The notes beneath the pieces are model-generated. The model was not told the DNA's origin and ran no database searches. It saw only the letters and a program-made list of their open reading frames with translations. Below are positions 1 to 8,355 of a DNA stretch of 64,000 nucleotides, piece after piece; position 1 is the stretch's first letter; every line of letters starts with the position of its first letter. The position numbers were made by a program, and so were the translations under genes. The stretch is from Virgibacillus aidingensis (GTDB lineage: Bacteria; Bacillota; Bacilli; Bacillales; Amphibacillaceae): NCBI RefSeq assembly GCF_010994035.1, contig NZ_WIXN01000011.1, positions 49,510 through 113,509 on the forward strand, given 5' to 3'.

Positions 1-20
1 CAAAAGAGGTGGTAATTGCT

Positions 21-248
21 ATGCGGCAATACGCTATTTTAAGAATTCTGCTTGCCGGATTTTTTCTCTATTTTGCCTGGCCTGCCATTCCTTACGCCAC
101 CACGATGGTTGAACATATTTTTTGGGCGGCATGGCTGATGTTTTTTCTTCTTGTTGCAGGTGCCAACTTTGCAACACTTTTGCAAATGATAAAACCTCCG
201 GTTATGGAACAAGAAGAGGTAAGGGAACGCCAGACAGCTGAGAATTGA
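21..248 (+). CDS. Small membrane protein of unknown function
   Basis: A 75-residue protein with two hydrophobic stretches (about residues 5-27 and 32-55) and a short charged C-terminal tail, so probably a two-pass inner membrane protein with its tail in the cytoplasm. I chose the ATG at 21 because AGAGGTGG at 5-12 is a well-placed ribosome binding site; the in-frame GTG at 9 overlaps that site. It sits directly upstream of ytoI, whose promoter overlaps its stop codon. I do not recognise a family and no catalytic motif is visible. Genes further upstream are outside the window, so operon membership is unknown. Confidence 0.6.
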   Translation: MRQYAILRILLAGFFLYFAWPAIPYATTMVEHIFWAAWLMFFLLVAGANFATLLQMIKPPVMEQEEVRERQTAEN

Positions 249-273
249 GTTTCTCGTCCTCAAACTGTATAAT
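245..273 (+). promoter_or_regulatory. SigA-type promoter of ytoI
   Basis: TTGAGT (245-250), a 17-base spacer and TATAAT (268-273) form a strong vegetative promoter. It overlaps the stop codon of the preceding small gene. Transcription would begin near 280, just before the palindrome at 288-297. Confidence 0.6.
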
Positions 274-287
274 TAAAATAATTGAAT

Positions 288-302
288 GTACTAGTACAGT
301 TT
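288..302. promoter_or_regulatory. Palindromic operator candidate before ytoI
   Basis: GTACTAGTAC (288-297) is a perfect 10-base palindrome just downstream of the predicted start of transcription. TACAGTTT (295-302) is also the inverse of AAACTGTA (262-269), which overlaps the -10 box. The placement suits repression, and the next gene encodes a DNA-binding ligand sensor, so autoregulation is a reasonable inference. Confidence 0.4.
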
Positions 303-319
303 AAGGTTGGTGTCGTCCA

Positions 320-1627
320 ATGGCAACAAAGCATGAACAGATTATCCAGCATATTACATCCTTACCTGTCGGCCACAAAATCTCCGTAAGGCAAATTGCG
401 AAACAGTTGCATGTAAGTGATGGAACAGCTTACCGGGCAATTAAAGAAGCGGAAAATCAGGGGCTTGTCAGTACGATTGAACGGGTAGGGACTATACGTA
501 TTGAACGGAAGAAAAGGGAGAACTTTGAACGACTGACTTTTGCGGAAGTGATTAATATTGTCGATGGACAAGTCCTTGGCGGCAGGGAAGGCCTGCATAA
601 AACTTTAAATAAATTTGTTATCGGTGCCATGCAGCTGGATGCAATGATGCGCTATACAGAAGCAGATTCCCTGTTAATTGTGGGAAACCGTGTAAAGGCG
701 CATGAACTGGCATTAAATGAAGGAGCAGCCGTATTAATTACCGGCGGGTTTGATACAGAGGATCATATTAAGGAAATTGCCGATGAAAAAAAGCTTCCGA
801 TCATTTCCACGAGCTATGATACGTTTACTGTGGCTGCCATGATTAATAGAGCAATTTATGATCAGCTTATTAAAAAAGAAATTGTATTTGTAGATGATAT
901 TTATACAACATATGATGATGCTTATTATTTGCATATGAAGGATTCGATTGAGCAGTTTTACGAGTTGAATGAAAAATCAACACACACCCGGTTTCCTGTT
1001 GTGGATGACAATAATCGGGTTGTCGGCATGGTTACTTCGAAGGATATTATCAGTAAGCCGAGTAATGTATTTATTGACAAAGTAATGAGTAAAAACCCGC
1101 AGACGGTGCAAACCAAAACATCTCTTGCTTCGGTAGCGAGAATGATGGTCTGGGAAGGGATTGAAGTAGTTCCGGTGGTCGATCAGTCTTCCCGGCTGAA
1201 GGGTATTATTTCCAGGCAGGATGTGCTAAAGGCGTTGCAGCAGCTTCAGCGGCAGCCGCAAATGGGAGAAACAATCGAGGATATTGTTGCGCAAAATCTG
1301 GATGAGACGGACGAAGATGAAACGATCTATGAAACAGAGGTTACCCCGCAAATGACAAACCATCTCGGAACATTGTCCAACGGGGTTTTCACGGCACTTA
1401 TTACAGAGGCGAGCAACAGACTCTTAAGATATTATAAAAAGGGAGATCTCGTGGCAGAGAATTTAACAGTTTATTTTATTAAGCCTGTGCAAATTGAGAG
1501 TAAGATTAGGATAAAACCTACGCTGATGGAGGTTGGCCGCTTGTATGCCAAACTGGATGTAGAAGTATACCATGGAGACAACACGGTAGGAAAAGCATTA
1601 ATTATGGCTCAATTAATTGACCGCTGA
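320..1627 (+). CDS. ytoI: YtoI, HTH-DRTGG-CBS-hotdog regulator
   Basis: A 435-residue cytoplasmic protein close in length to B. subtilis YtoI. The order of domains is an N-terminal winged helix-turn-helix (about 5-60), a DRTGG domain (about 70-180), two CBS motifs (about 190-315, including an FPVVDDNNRVVGMVT segment typical of CBS) and a C-terminal hotdog fold (about 340-430). CBS pairs usually bind adenine nucleotides and hotdog folds bind acyl thioesters, so the protein looks like a metabolite-responsive transcription factor resembling FapR plus CBS domains. The ligand and targets are unknown. Its own promoter carries a palindrome that could be its operator. It is followed by the convergent ytpI, as in B. 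subtilis. Confidence 0.85.
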   Translation: MATKHEQIIQHITSLPVGHKISVRQIAKQLHVSDGTAYRAIKEAENQGLVSTIERVGTIRIERKKRENFERLTFAEVINIVDGQVLGGREGLHKTLNKFVIGAMQLDAMMRYTEADSLLIVGNRVKAHELALNEGAAVLITGGFDTEDHIKEIADEKKLPIISTSYDTFTVAAMINRAIYDQLIKKEIVFVDDIYTTYDDAYYLHMKDSIEQFYELNEKSTHTRFPVVDDNNRVVGMVTSKDIISKPSNVFIDKVMSKNPQTVQTKTSLASVARMMVWEGIEVVPVVDQSSRLKGIISRQDVLKALQQLQRQPQMGETIEDIVAQNLDETDEDETIYETEVTPQMTNHLGTLSNGVFTALITEASNRLLRYYKKGDLVAENLTVYFIKPVQIESKIRIKPTLMEVGRLYAKLDVEVYHGDNTVGKALIMAQLIDR

Positions 1628-1699
1628 TGCTGTCTGTTTCTTCCCGTAAATCCGGCTTATCTCAAAAACCTGGAATAAGCTTCCGTTGAACTCCTCCTA

Positions 1700-1730
1700 T
1701 TGAAAATCCCCTGTTTCCATGAAACAGGGG
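1700..1730 (-). terminator. Hairpin between convergent ytoI and ytpI
   Basis: CCCCTGTTTC (1708-1717) and GAAACAGGGG (1721-1730) form a perfect 10-bp stem with a 3-base loop. On the minus strand it is followed by ATTTTCA, so it probably ends ytpI transcription; the plus strand has no U-tract. Confidence 0.6.
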
Positions 1731-1738
1731 GCAGGAAG

Positions 1739-2029
1739 CTATGCGTTTAATCTTTTCCATTCATTTCTGTAATGCTTTACTTGTTTGACGCTGTCATAAA
1801 GCATATAGCCCCCGAGTAATACGAGAACTATTCCGACGAATAATGAAAACTGCGTCAAATAGAATAAGTATTGATTTATACCGAAAAAAAACACCAGACT
1901 GCCAAGACAAAGTCGGGATTTAGCATTAAAATACGATTGAGTCAGTCCATCATTGCTTTTTAAAATCGCTACTTTATAATAAACATATAATACAATGCTT
2001 ATAACGATAATAATTGGAAAAATAACCAT
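1739..2029 (-). CDS. ytpI: YtpI family membrane protein
   Basis: A 96-residue protein with three hydrophobic segments (about 2-20, 38-58 and 63-82) and a basic C-terminus. The FFGINQYLFYLTQ stretch and the location between ytoI and nrnA match B. subtilis YtpI. The function is not known. The ATG at 2029 is preceded by TTAGGAGAG, a good ribosome binding site. It is transcribed against ytoI and diverges from nrnA, so it is probably monocistronic. Confidence 0.8.
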   Translation of the reverse strand: MVIFPIIIVISIVLYVYYKVAILKSNDGLTQSYFNAKSRLCLGSLVFFFGINQYLFYLTQFSLFVGIVLVLLGGYMLYDSVKQVKHYRNEWKRLNA

Positions 2030-2122
2030 GTAATCTCTCCTAAGTAGTAATTAAATACCATAATATATTGTACCATTTTCAAGGGAGAATGCCAGAGAGA
2101 AACATAGATAGGGGTAAAAAAT

Positions 2123-3061
2123 ATGAAGATGAAACAAATAATAGACACAATTAAAGCATATGATACCATTATTATTCACCGCCATGTACGGCCTGATCCG
2201 GATGCCCTCGGCTCTCAAGGAGGATTAAAGGAAATTATTAAAGAAACGTATCCTGATAAAAAAGTGTATGCAGTCGGGGAAGAAGATCCTGCCTTTACTT
2301 TTTTAATCCGTATGGATGAAATAGAGGATAAAGTTTACGAAAATGCATTGGTTATCGTTTGTGACACAGCAAATACCGGGAGAATCAGCGATAACCGCTA
2401 TCAGCTGGGAGAAAGGCTTATTAAAATAGACCATCATCCGAATGTGGACGTATACGGGGATATTTATTTTATTGATACGGATGCAAGTTCTACCAGTGAA
2501 ATAATCTACGAATTGTGCAAAGAGTCGGGCCTTCAAGTAAACGATGAAGCGGCAAGGCTGCTGTATGCAGGAATTGTCGGCGATACGGGAAGGTTTTTGT
2601 TTCCGAGCAGCACAAATAAAACATTTCTTTACGCGGCGGAACTGGTATCCTACCAATTTGACCGCACTGCTTTATATAATAATCTGTACCGGATAAAAGA
2701 TAATGTTGCCCGGTTAAAAGGGTATATATTACAGTCCTTTAAATTAAACCCGAACGGTTCCTGTTCTGTCAGAATCACACAGGAAATTTTAGATGAATAT
2801 GGTGTGGCCTCCCTGGAAACCGGTCAATTGGTCAGTGTTTTGGGAGACATTGATGGCATTCTTGCTCCTGTGTTTTTCATTGAGGAGGAAGATGCAATCC
2901 GGGTCCGTTTACGCTCCAAAGGCCCGGTTATTAATGAGATTGCAGAAAAATACAATGGCGGTGGCCATCCACTTGCTTCGGGCGCCACAATTTATTCGTG
3001 GGAGGAAGCGGATCGGCTTATGGGGGATATAGAAGAAGCTTGCCGGAAATACAGGAATTAA
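2123..3061 (+). CDS. nrnA: Bifunctional oligoribonuclease / pAp phosphatase NrnA
   Basis: This 312-residue DHH-DHHA1 phosphoesterase degrades nano-RNA from short oligoribonucleotides to mononucleotides and, in B. subtilis, also dephosphorylates 3'-phosphoadenosine 5'-phosphate. The metal-binding residues are in RPDPDALGS (about 24-32), the DTAN segment, DHHPN and GDTGRF. The C-terminal DHHA1 domain carries the GGGHPLASGA substrate-binding loop. The length matches B. subtilis NrnA (YtqI), and the position between ytpI and the ytrHI/dnaE cluster is conserved. The start ATG at 2123 has GGGG at 2111-2114 upstream. Confidence 0.93.
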   Translation: MKMKQIIDTIKAYDTIIIHRHVRPDPDALGSQGGLKEIIKETYPDKKVYAVGEEDPAFTFLIRMDEIEDKVYENALVIVCDTANTGRISDNRYQLGERLIKIDHHPNVDVYGDIYFIDTDASSTSEIIYELCKESGLQVNDEAARLLYAGIVGDTGRFLFPSSTNKTFLYAAELVSYQFDRTALYNNLYRIKDNVARLKGYILQSFKLNPNGSCSVRITQEILDEYGVASLETGQLVSVLGDIDGILAPVFFIEEEDAIRVRLRSKGPVINEIAEKYNGGGHPLASGATIYSWEEADRLMGDIEEACRKYRN

Positions 3062-3142
3062 AAGAAATGTTTCAGCCGGTATTAGGGAACGTTATCGCAG
3101 CTAACTTAGGTTAAATTAAAAAGCAACAACCAGGGTGAAAAC

Positions 3143-3203
3143 AAACTGAGTCAAAACGCTGAATAAGTACTGGAAAACGGGCAATCTACCATATTAGCTC
3201 AGG
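3143..3203 (+). repeat. Degenerate dispersed intergenic repeat, copy 1
   Basis: This stretch aligns by eye with 39058-39120. Both have an ACTGAG or GCTGAG start, then CTGAATAAG or CTGGATAAG, then CAATCT followed shortly by CATATTAGCTC. The rest of the 3062-3426 spacer is non-coding, with the terminator at 3379-3416 as the only other recognisable item. Confidence 0.45.
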
Positions 3204-3378
3204 AAAACAGTACTTCCGGAATTCACTGAACGCCCGTTCCGTTGCTCCCCAATCGGGACTGCACTATATGCCTGTCCCACTGTAAAGATTTACTATCGTT
3301 GAGCGCTGGAGCCGGGCGTGGCTAAAAAACGTTGTGAGCTTATCCACTGCTTCTTATTTCTATAAATTCCTTAGCTAC

Positions 3379-3416
3379 AAAAAAAGCGCTGATTCCCCAA
3401 GGAAATCGGCACTTAT
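3379..3416 (-). terminator. Terminator of the small minus-strand gene
   Basis: Read on the minus strand, AAGTGCCGATTTCC pairs imperfectly with GGAATCAGCGCTT around a TTGG loop and is followed by a run of T. It lies directly after the stop codon at 3427. Confidence 0.65.
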
Positions 3417-3426
3417 CAATTGAATG

Positions 3427-3627
3427 TCAGCTGCTTTTTTTGTCCTCCGTATTTGGCAGAGGGATAAACCAGCAGCCGGTTCTTGTTGTATCATAATGTA
3501 CATGTAAATTTTCCCGTTCTATATCCCGTTTGATTAAACGGATAAGTTCATGTGATTCCGCATAGGCATTTCGCCCGGCTTTTAGCTGGCGGATTTTTTC
3601 ATCCCGAATTCTTCTTTTATTCAACAT
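3427..3627 (-). CDS. Small basic protein of unknown function
   Basis: A 66-residue soluble protein rich in Arg and Lys at its N-terminus (LNKRRIRDEKIRQLKAGR), with a predicted helical first half and no membrane segment. The ATG at 3627 has a strong AAAGGAGAG site; an upstream in-frame ATG at 3645 overlaps that site and is rejected. It has its own terminator and sits between nrnA and the sporulation gene ytrI, where B. subtilis also has a small gene that I recall as ytzJ; this identity is not certain. It could be a small nucleic-acid-binding protein, but nothing proves that. Confidence 0.6.
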   Translation of the reverse strand: MLNKRRIRDEKIRQLKAGRNAYAESHELIRLIKRDIERENLHVHYDTTRTGCWFIPLPNTEDKKSS

Positions 3628-3785
3628 ATAAATCTCTCCTTTCATTTTACTACCGTATGCATATATATGAAAATTGACGCTTTCCCTAATTTATATTTTA
3701 TAGGAAATGATGCTATTTGGCTATATACCGTGTGAAAGTTTCATTTATTGTTCACATTGATGTGTCAAGGTTTTGGCTGTAATAC

Positions 3786-4289
3786 TTAATTAGTCATGGT
3801 TGCTTCCACCGTAATCCGGACAGTCTCCCAGATAGTCAATAGTTTTACTTCCAGTTTATAATGAAAGTCATCAATGATATAATCCTTATTTTTAATGGTG
3901 GACTCAAGGAGCATGTCACTTTGCCCGATAACGGAAAGATCCTGCCCGATAATATGATCTACTTCCTGTTTCACCATTTCCTCCAAATCATGAATGAGCA
4001 GCCGGTCCAGACCCAATTGCTCACTGTTGGCGATCGTTACCTCAATGGTTTCTACCCGCAATATTTTTTCTGAATTATCGCTGAGTTCTTCCATATCCTG
4101 AATCAATGCTTCATTCTGATTTTCCAAATCATTTATTTCCGCCTGGAAAGCCCGGTTCTGGGCAAGCATTTCTTCAAACATAGAGCCGTACATATAAAGA
4201 AATACACCGTAAGCGAGAATTCCGCCAATGAGCGTACCGGCAAAAAATCGCTGCCAGGTTGGTTTTTTGTAAAAGGGAGGAATATGCAT
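3786..4289 (-). CDS. ytrI: Sporulation membrane protein YtrI
   Basis: A 167-residue single-pass membrane protein: the N-terminal MHIPPFYKKPTWQRFFAG segment leads into a transmembrane helix (about 14-36), then a heptad-rich coiled-coil segment (about 38-75) and a C-terminal domain outside the cytoplasm. The N-terminus and gene neighbourhood match B. subtilis YtrI, which is needed for efficient sporulation. I chose ATG 4289, with AGGAGGA upstream, over a start at 4316. Its ATG overlaps the ytrH stop codon as TGATG, so the two are translationally coupled. Expression is expected in the mother cell from the SigE-type promoter before ytrH. Confidence 0.85.
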   Translation of the reverse strand: MHIPPFYKKPTWQRFFAGTLIGGILAYGVFLYMYGSMFEEMLAQNRAFQAEINDLENQNEALIQDMEELSDNSEKILRVETIEVTIANSEQLGLDRLLIHDLEEMVKQEVDHIIGQDLSVIGQSDMLLESTIKNKDYIIDDFHYKLEVKLLTIWETVRITVEATMTN

Positions 4290-4624
4290 CAGGACAAATC
4301 CTCCTGTATCAGCCATTCAATGCAGATCATGGCTGTTTTTACCCCACCCATCGCAGAGACAATCATCATTGCCTGTTTAAAAATATCCATAGTGGAGCCT
4401 TCAAAAATGCCCTTTTCAAAATTGGTGAATGCGTCAAATGTACCGCCGATCGCTGCTGCAATCGCCCATATTCTAAGTCTTTTCGCAATGCGTCCGATGG
4501 AGGATAATGTGCCATCCCCGGTGGCAAAATCACCAATACTGCCGATAATTGCTCCGCCGATTACAACCCCGAATGCAATAAAGTAACAATGAATGAAGGC
4601 TGCAAAAAAACGTTCTTCGATCAT
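4289..4624 (-). CDS. ytrH: Sporulation protein YtrH
   Basis: A 111-residue, very hydrophobic protein with about three membrane helices and a glycine-rich stretch (GVVIGGAIIGSIGDF). Length, sequence character and pairing with ytrI match the YtrH sporulation family. In B. subtilis ytrH and ytrI form a SigE-dependent operon whose loss lowers spore yield; their molecular role is not known. It is divergent from dnaE, with a candidate SigE promoter at 4659-4687. Confidence 0.87.
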   Translation of the reverse strand: MIEERFFAAFIHCYFIAFGVVIGGAIIGSIGDFATGDGTLSSIGRIAKRLRIWAIAAAIGGTFDAFTNFEKGIFEGSTMDIFKQAMMIVSAMGGVKTAMICIEWLIQEDLS

Positions 4625-4658
4625 AAAGCACCCACTCCTTCTGAGGGCTATTCCATTT

Positions 4659-4687
4659 ATTTTATGATTTCGTAAGACAAGTTATGA
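4659..4687 (-). promoter_or_regulatory. Candidate SigE promoter of ytrH-ytrI
   Basis: On the minus strand, TCATAACT (4687-4680) is followed after 13 bases by CATAAAAT (4666-4659). This resembles the SigE pattern of an ATA-containing -35 and CATACAAT -10. It lies about 35 bases before the ytrH start. The ytxC promoter candidate has the same spacing. Confidence 0.55.
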
Positions 4688-4726
4688 TCAGTAATCAGCA
4701 AATCCGTATGCATGTTCTTATTTCAT

Positions 4727-4735
4727 TGCTATAAT
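4727..4735 (+). promoter_or_regulatory. Extended -10 promoter of dnaE
   Basis: TGCTATAAT contains a perfect -10 box (4730-4735) with the TG extension. No good -35 is seen. The distance to the dnaE ATG is 35 bases. Confidence 0.5.
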
Positions 4736-4769
4736 AGAAGGAGACATTATTAACAAAAGGCGGGAAGTC

Positions 4770-7700
4770 ATGTCTTTTACACATTTACAAGTCCGTAGTG
4801 CATACAGTTTAATGAAAAGCACGATCCAAATTGATAAACTGATTGATCAGGCAAAAGAACTGAATTTCGATGCCCTTGCATTGACAGATGAGCAGGTTCT
4901 TTATGGTGCCATACCTTTTTACAGGGCCTGTGTCAATAATGGCATAAAACCAATCATCGGCTTGACCGTTAACCTGGAAGAACAACATAACCAGCAGGAA
5001 ACTTGCATTCTGCTTGCAAAAAATAATGCAGGCTATAAAGAGCTGGTTAACATCAGTACATATTTAAATAAGAATGAAAAAGCCTTCCTGGAATGGGAAG
5101 AGCTGAAAATAAATGCAGAAAACCTGGTTGCGATTTTTCCTCTGACAGATAATTTAAAAAATATTTTGGCAACTAAAGAAAATGACGCTTTCCGCTCCTA
5201 TGCGGATAAACGGCAGCAGGCATTTCCTGATTGGTATGTTGGCGTGAGCTCCCATGAGATGAAACAGGAAAAAGATTTACTGGAAAAGCTCAAAACAGTT
5301 TCCGGAAAACACGGCGTGAAATTCACTGCCATTCAAGATGTACGCTATTTAAATCATCAAGATTACATGGCATATGATTGCCTGCAGGCGATGAAGCAGG
5401 GGATTACATGGGAAGGGAAAAGGAAGACCGCAAGCGGTCCTGAACATCATTTAGCTTCAACCGAAGAAGTTAAGGAGGCTTTTTCTGTCTGGCCGCAATT
5501 GCTGGAAGAAACAGAACGGATCAAAGATCGCTGCAACATTACGTTTGATTTCAATCGGCGAAGACTGCCCTCTTTCCCTGTTCCCGGCGGTTTAGATGCC
5601 TATGAGTATTTACGGAAAAAATGCATGGAAAATCTGGAGGTGCGGTATGTTAAAATTACCCCCGAAATCACAGAGAGGCTGGAATATGAGCTTGAAGTCA
5701 TCCGATCCATGCAGTTTAGTGATTATTTTCTAATCGTGGCTGATTTTATCCATTTTGCAAAGGAACATTCTATTGTAGTGGGTCCCGGCAGGGGATCATC
5801 CGCAGGTTCTTTAGTGGCATATACACTTGGTATCACGGATGTGGATCCGATTAAATACGATTTATTGTTTGAAAGATTTCTGAATCCGGAGCGGCTTACA
5901 ATGCCGGATATCGATGTGGATTTCTCTGATATCCGCCGTGATGAAGTGATAGAGTATGTCCGTAAGAAGTATGGGGAAGCACATGTAGCCCAAATCATTA
6001 CTTTCGGCACATTTGCTGCCAGATCGATTATTCGTGAGTTGATAAAAACACTTGCTATAGACAAGGAAGACGCGAATTTTATTTTAAAACAGGCAGCTTC
6101 CTTTCCGAACAAGCGAATTCCTGAAATGGTGAAAGCATTTGATGGAGATGTAAAAGTATATATAAAGCAGTCCCGAAAGTTAAAAATGCTGCTTTCTATA
6201 GCCGCTAAGCTGGAAGGTATCCCTAGGCATATTTCCACTCATGCAGCAGGTATTGTCATTACGGAAAAACCGCTTGTTGAGTATGTGCCTTTGACGATTG
6301 GAGCAAACGAGAGCAATTTAACCCAGTTTTCCATGAATGATCTTGAAGCACTTGGGCTACTTAAAATTGATTTATTAGGACTTCGAAATTTAACTTTTCT
6401 GGAAAAAACGGTCCAATCCATTTATTTTTCCACAAAGAAAAAAATAGCACTGCATGAGCTTCCGGCAGCAGATGAAAAAACATTTCAGCTGTTGCGTTCA
6501 GGGAAGACAAATGGCATATTTCAGCTGGAATCGCAGGGAATGCAAAATGTTTTAAAGCAATTAAAACCGACTGAATTTGAAGATGTGGTTGCAGTTAATG
6601 CGTTATACCGGCCGGGACCGATGGAAAACATTCCTGTCTATATAAAGCGCAAGCATGAACAGGAGTCTGTAAGCTATCCGCATCCGGCTCTTGCTCCTAT
6701 TTTGGGAAAAACCTACGGGGTGCTTGTTTATCAGGAACAGATTATACAAATTGCCTATCGAATGGCGGGGTTTACCCTTGCAGAAGCGGATCTATTGCGG
6801 CGGGCTGTCAGCAAAAAGCAACAGGCAGTAATGGATGATCAAAAGGAGAAATTTATTGAAGGATGTATTCAAAATGGGTATGAAAAAAGAATTGGCGAAG
6901 AGATTTTTGCATGGATCGTTAAATTTTCCAATTACGGGTTCCCCCGCAGCCATGCAGTAGCCTACAGCAAAATATCCTATCAGCTTGCCTATTTAAAAGC
7001 GCATTATCCAGCCCATTTTTTTGCGGAGTTACTCAGTTCAGTGGCAAATCAGCACGACAAAATCCAGCTGTACAGACGGGAAATAAAAGAGCTCAATATT
7101 CCTTTTAAACCCCCATCAATAAATAAAAGCTTTGGCAAATATTCAGTGGAGGATCACGGAATTCGCATGGGATTATTATCCATCAAGGGAATTGGCAATA
7201 AAGCTATCCAAGAGATCCTCCGGGTTAGGAAGAATGGACGGTACAGGAATTTATCCGATTTCTGCCTTCGCGTCTCTTCAAGTATTGTAAACAGGCAGAC
7301 GATCGAGCTGTTAATTATGGCTGGTGCGTTTGATGCGCTTCACCCGAACAGGGCGAGCCTGCTTGCCTCGATAGATCCCGCCATTGAACAGGGGGAGCTG
7401 TTCAGGGAATTTCAGGATCAGCCTAACCTGTTTGGTGACCAGCTGGAATTGGAAACAAGCTATGTGGACATAGAAGACTTCTCGGATATGAAAAAGCTTG
7501 CTGATGAAAAAGATCTTCTGGGTATCTATATCTCTAGCCACCCACTGGAAAGGTACCGGGCCAAATTGAGAAAGAACGGGTATATTACAATGAGTCACGC
7601 CAAATACCGGACAGCCGGGAAAGAACAAAAAAGCACGGCTATCATCGATAAAGTGAAAACGATCCGGACGAAGCGGGGAGATCCAATGGCATTTCTTACG

Positions 7701-8123
7701 CTTAGTGATGAAACGGATGAAATGGAAGCAGTTGTATTCCCGGATCTTTTCCGGAATACCAAACAGATGCTTGAAGAAGAAAATCTGATTATGGTTCAGG
7801 GAAAACCGGAAAAACGAAATAACCGAATGCAGTGGATTCTATCAAAAATTCAACCATTTGAAGCAGCACAGCTTGAAAAAAATACTAAACAGAGATTATT
7901 TATCAAACTGCCGGAGCATGAGCAGGAACAAAGCCTGAACTTTATCAAACAAACCGCTTATCAGCATCCCGGTGAGACACCTATCATACTTTTTGATGAA
8001 ACTACGCGGAAAACCTATCAGCTGAAAGAAGAATATTTTATCCGGCCTGCTGCTGAATGCTTGCTTGCTTTACGCAAACATTTCGGAAAAGATGCAGTCG
8101 TATTGCAGAAAGAAAAAGAATAA
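4770..8123 (+). CDS. dnaE: DNA polymerase III alpha subunit DnaE
   Basis: A 1117-residue replicative polymerase of the DnaE1 type. In Bacillus it extends RNA primers before handing over to PolC. Domains in order are the N-terminal PHP domain (about 5-200), the C-family polymerase core (about 290-800) and an OB-fold (about 960-1040). The palm residues are in GPGRGSSAGS (about 338-347) and PDIDVDFSD (about 379-387); ALYRPGPM is the finger-region motif. The length matches the roughly 1115 residues of B. subtilis DnaE. The gene is monocistronic from an extended -10 promoter, divergent from ytrH. Confidence 0.96.
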   Translation: MSFTHLQVRSAYSLMKSTIQIDKLIDQAKELNFDALALTDEQVLYGAIPFYRACVNNGIKPIIGLTVNLEEQHNQQETCILLAKNNAGYKELVNISTYLNKNEKAFLEWEELKINAENLVAIFPLTDNLKNILATKENDAFRSYADKRQQAFPDWYVGVSSHEMKQEKDLLEKLKTVSGKHGVKFTAIQDVRYLNHQDYMAYDCLQAMKQGITWEGKRKTASGPEHHLASTEEVKEAFSVWPQLLEETERIKDRCNITFDFNRRRLPSFPVPGGLDAYEYLRKKCMENLEVRYVKITPEITERLEYELEVIRSMQFSDYFLIVADFIHFAKEHSIVVGPGRGSSAGSLVAYTLGITDVDPIKYDLLFERFLNPERLTMPDIDVDFSDIRRDEVIEYVRKKYGEAHVAQIITFGTFAARSIIRELIKTLAIDKEDANFILKQAASFPNKRIPEMVKAFDGDVKVYIKQSRKLKMLLSIAAKLEGIPRHISTHAAGIVITEKPLVEYVPLTIGANESNLTQFSMNDLEALGLLKIDLLGLRNLTFLEKTVQSIYFSTKKKIALHELPAADEKTFQLLRSGKTNGIFQLESQGMQNVLKQLKPTEFEDVVAVNALYRPGPMENIPVYIKRKHEQESVSYPHPALAPILGKTYGVLVYQEQIIQIAYRMAGFTLAEADLLRRAVSKKQQAVMDDQKEKFIEGCIQNGYEKRIGEEIFAWIVKFSNYGFPRSHAVAYSKISYQLAYLKAHYPAHFFAELLSSVANQHDKIQLYRREIKELNIPFKPPSINKSFGKYSVEDHGIRMGLLSIKGIGNKAIQEILRVRKNGRYRNLSDFCLRVSSSIVNRQTIELLIMAGAFDALHPNRASLLASIDPAIEQGELFREFQDQPNLFGDQLELETSYVDIEDFSDMKKLADEKDLLGIYISSHPLERYRAKLRKNGYITMSHAKYRTAGKEQKSTAIIDKVKTIRTKRGDPMAFLTLSDETDEMEAVVFPDLFRNTKQMLEEENLIMVQGKPEKRNNRMQWILSKIQPFEAAQLEKNTKQRLFIKLPEHEQEQSLNFIKQTAYQHPGETPIILFDETTRKTYQLKEEYFIRPAAECLLALRKHFGKDAVVLQKEKE

Positions 8124-8148
8124 ATCAAAAATGAGCCGGGATCCATCC

Positions 8149-8176
8149 TTTACACGTGAGATTGATCTGTTATAAT
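8149..8176 (+). promoter_or_regulatory. SigA promoter of the malic enzyme gene
   Basis: TTTACA (8149-8154), a 16-base spacer and TATAAT (8171-8176). Transcription should start near 8183, immediately before the palindrome at 8190-8202, leaving a long 5' leader of about 170 bases with no other feature that I recognise. Confidence 0.6.
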
Positions 8177-8189
8177 GGAGAAGTTAAGG

Positions 8190-8202
8190 GTGGTCTGACC
8201 AC
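8190..8202. promoter_or_regulatory. GntR-family operator palindrome
   Basis: GTGGTCTGACCAC is a perfect 13-base palindrome of the TGGTC-N-GACCA type bound by FadR-subfamily GntR repressors. It lies just downstream of the predicted transcription start of the malic enzyme gene, where binding would block transcription. A GntR/FCD regulator is encoded 12 bases after that gene, so it is the obvious candidate ligand-dependent repressor. Confidence 0.6.
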
Positions 8203-8355
8203 TTTTGCAACATAAATTAAATTTGAAGGTAAATGCATTATGCTTGCAATTCTAAAGCTGTTGACTGAGAATGTTTGAAAGGTTAAAAAAACTATTATAA
8301 ATGAGATAATGGGAGTAATATTTCATTTTTTCAGGGCAAAGGAGCGAGGTAATAA

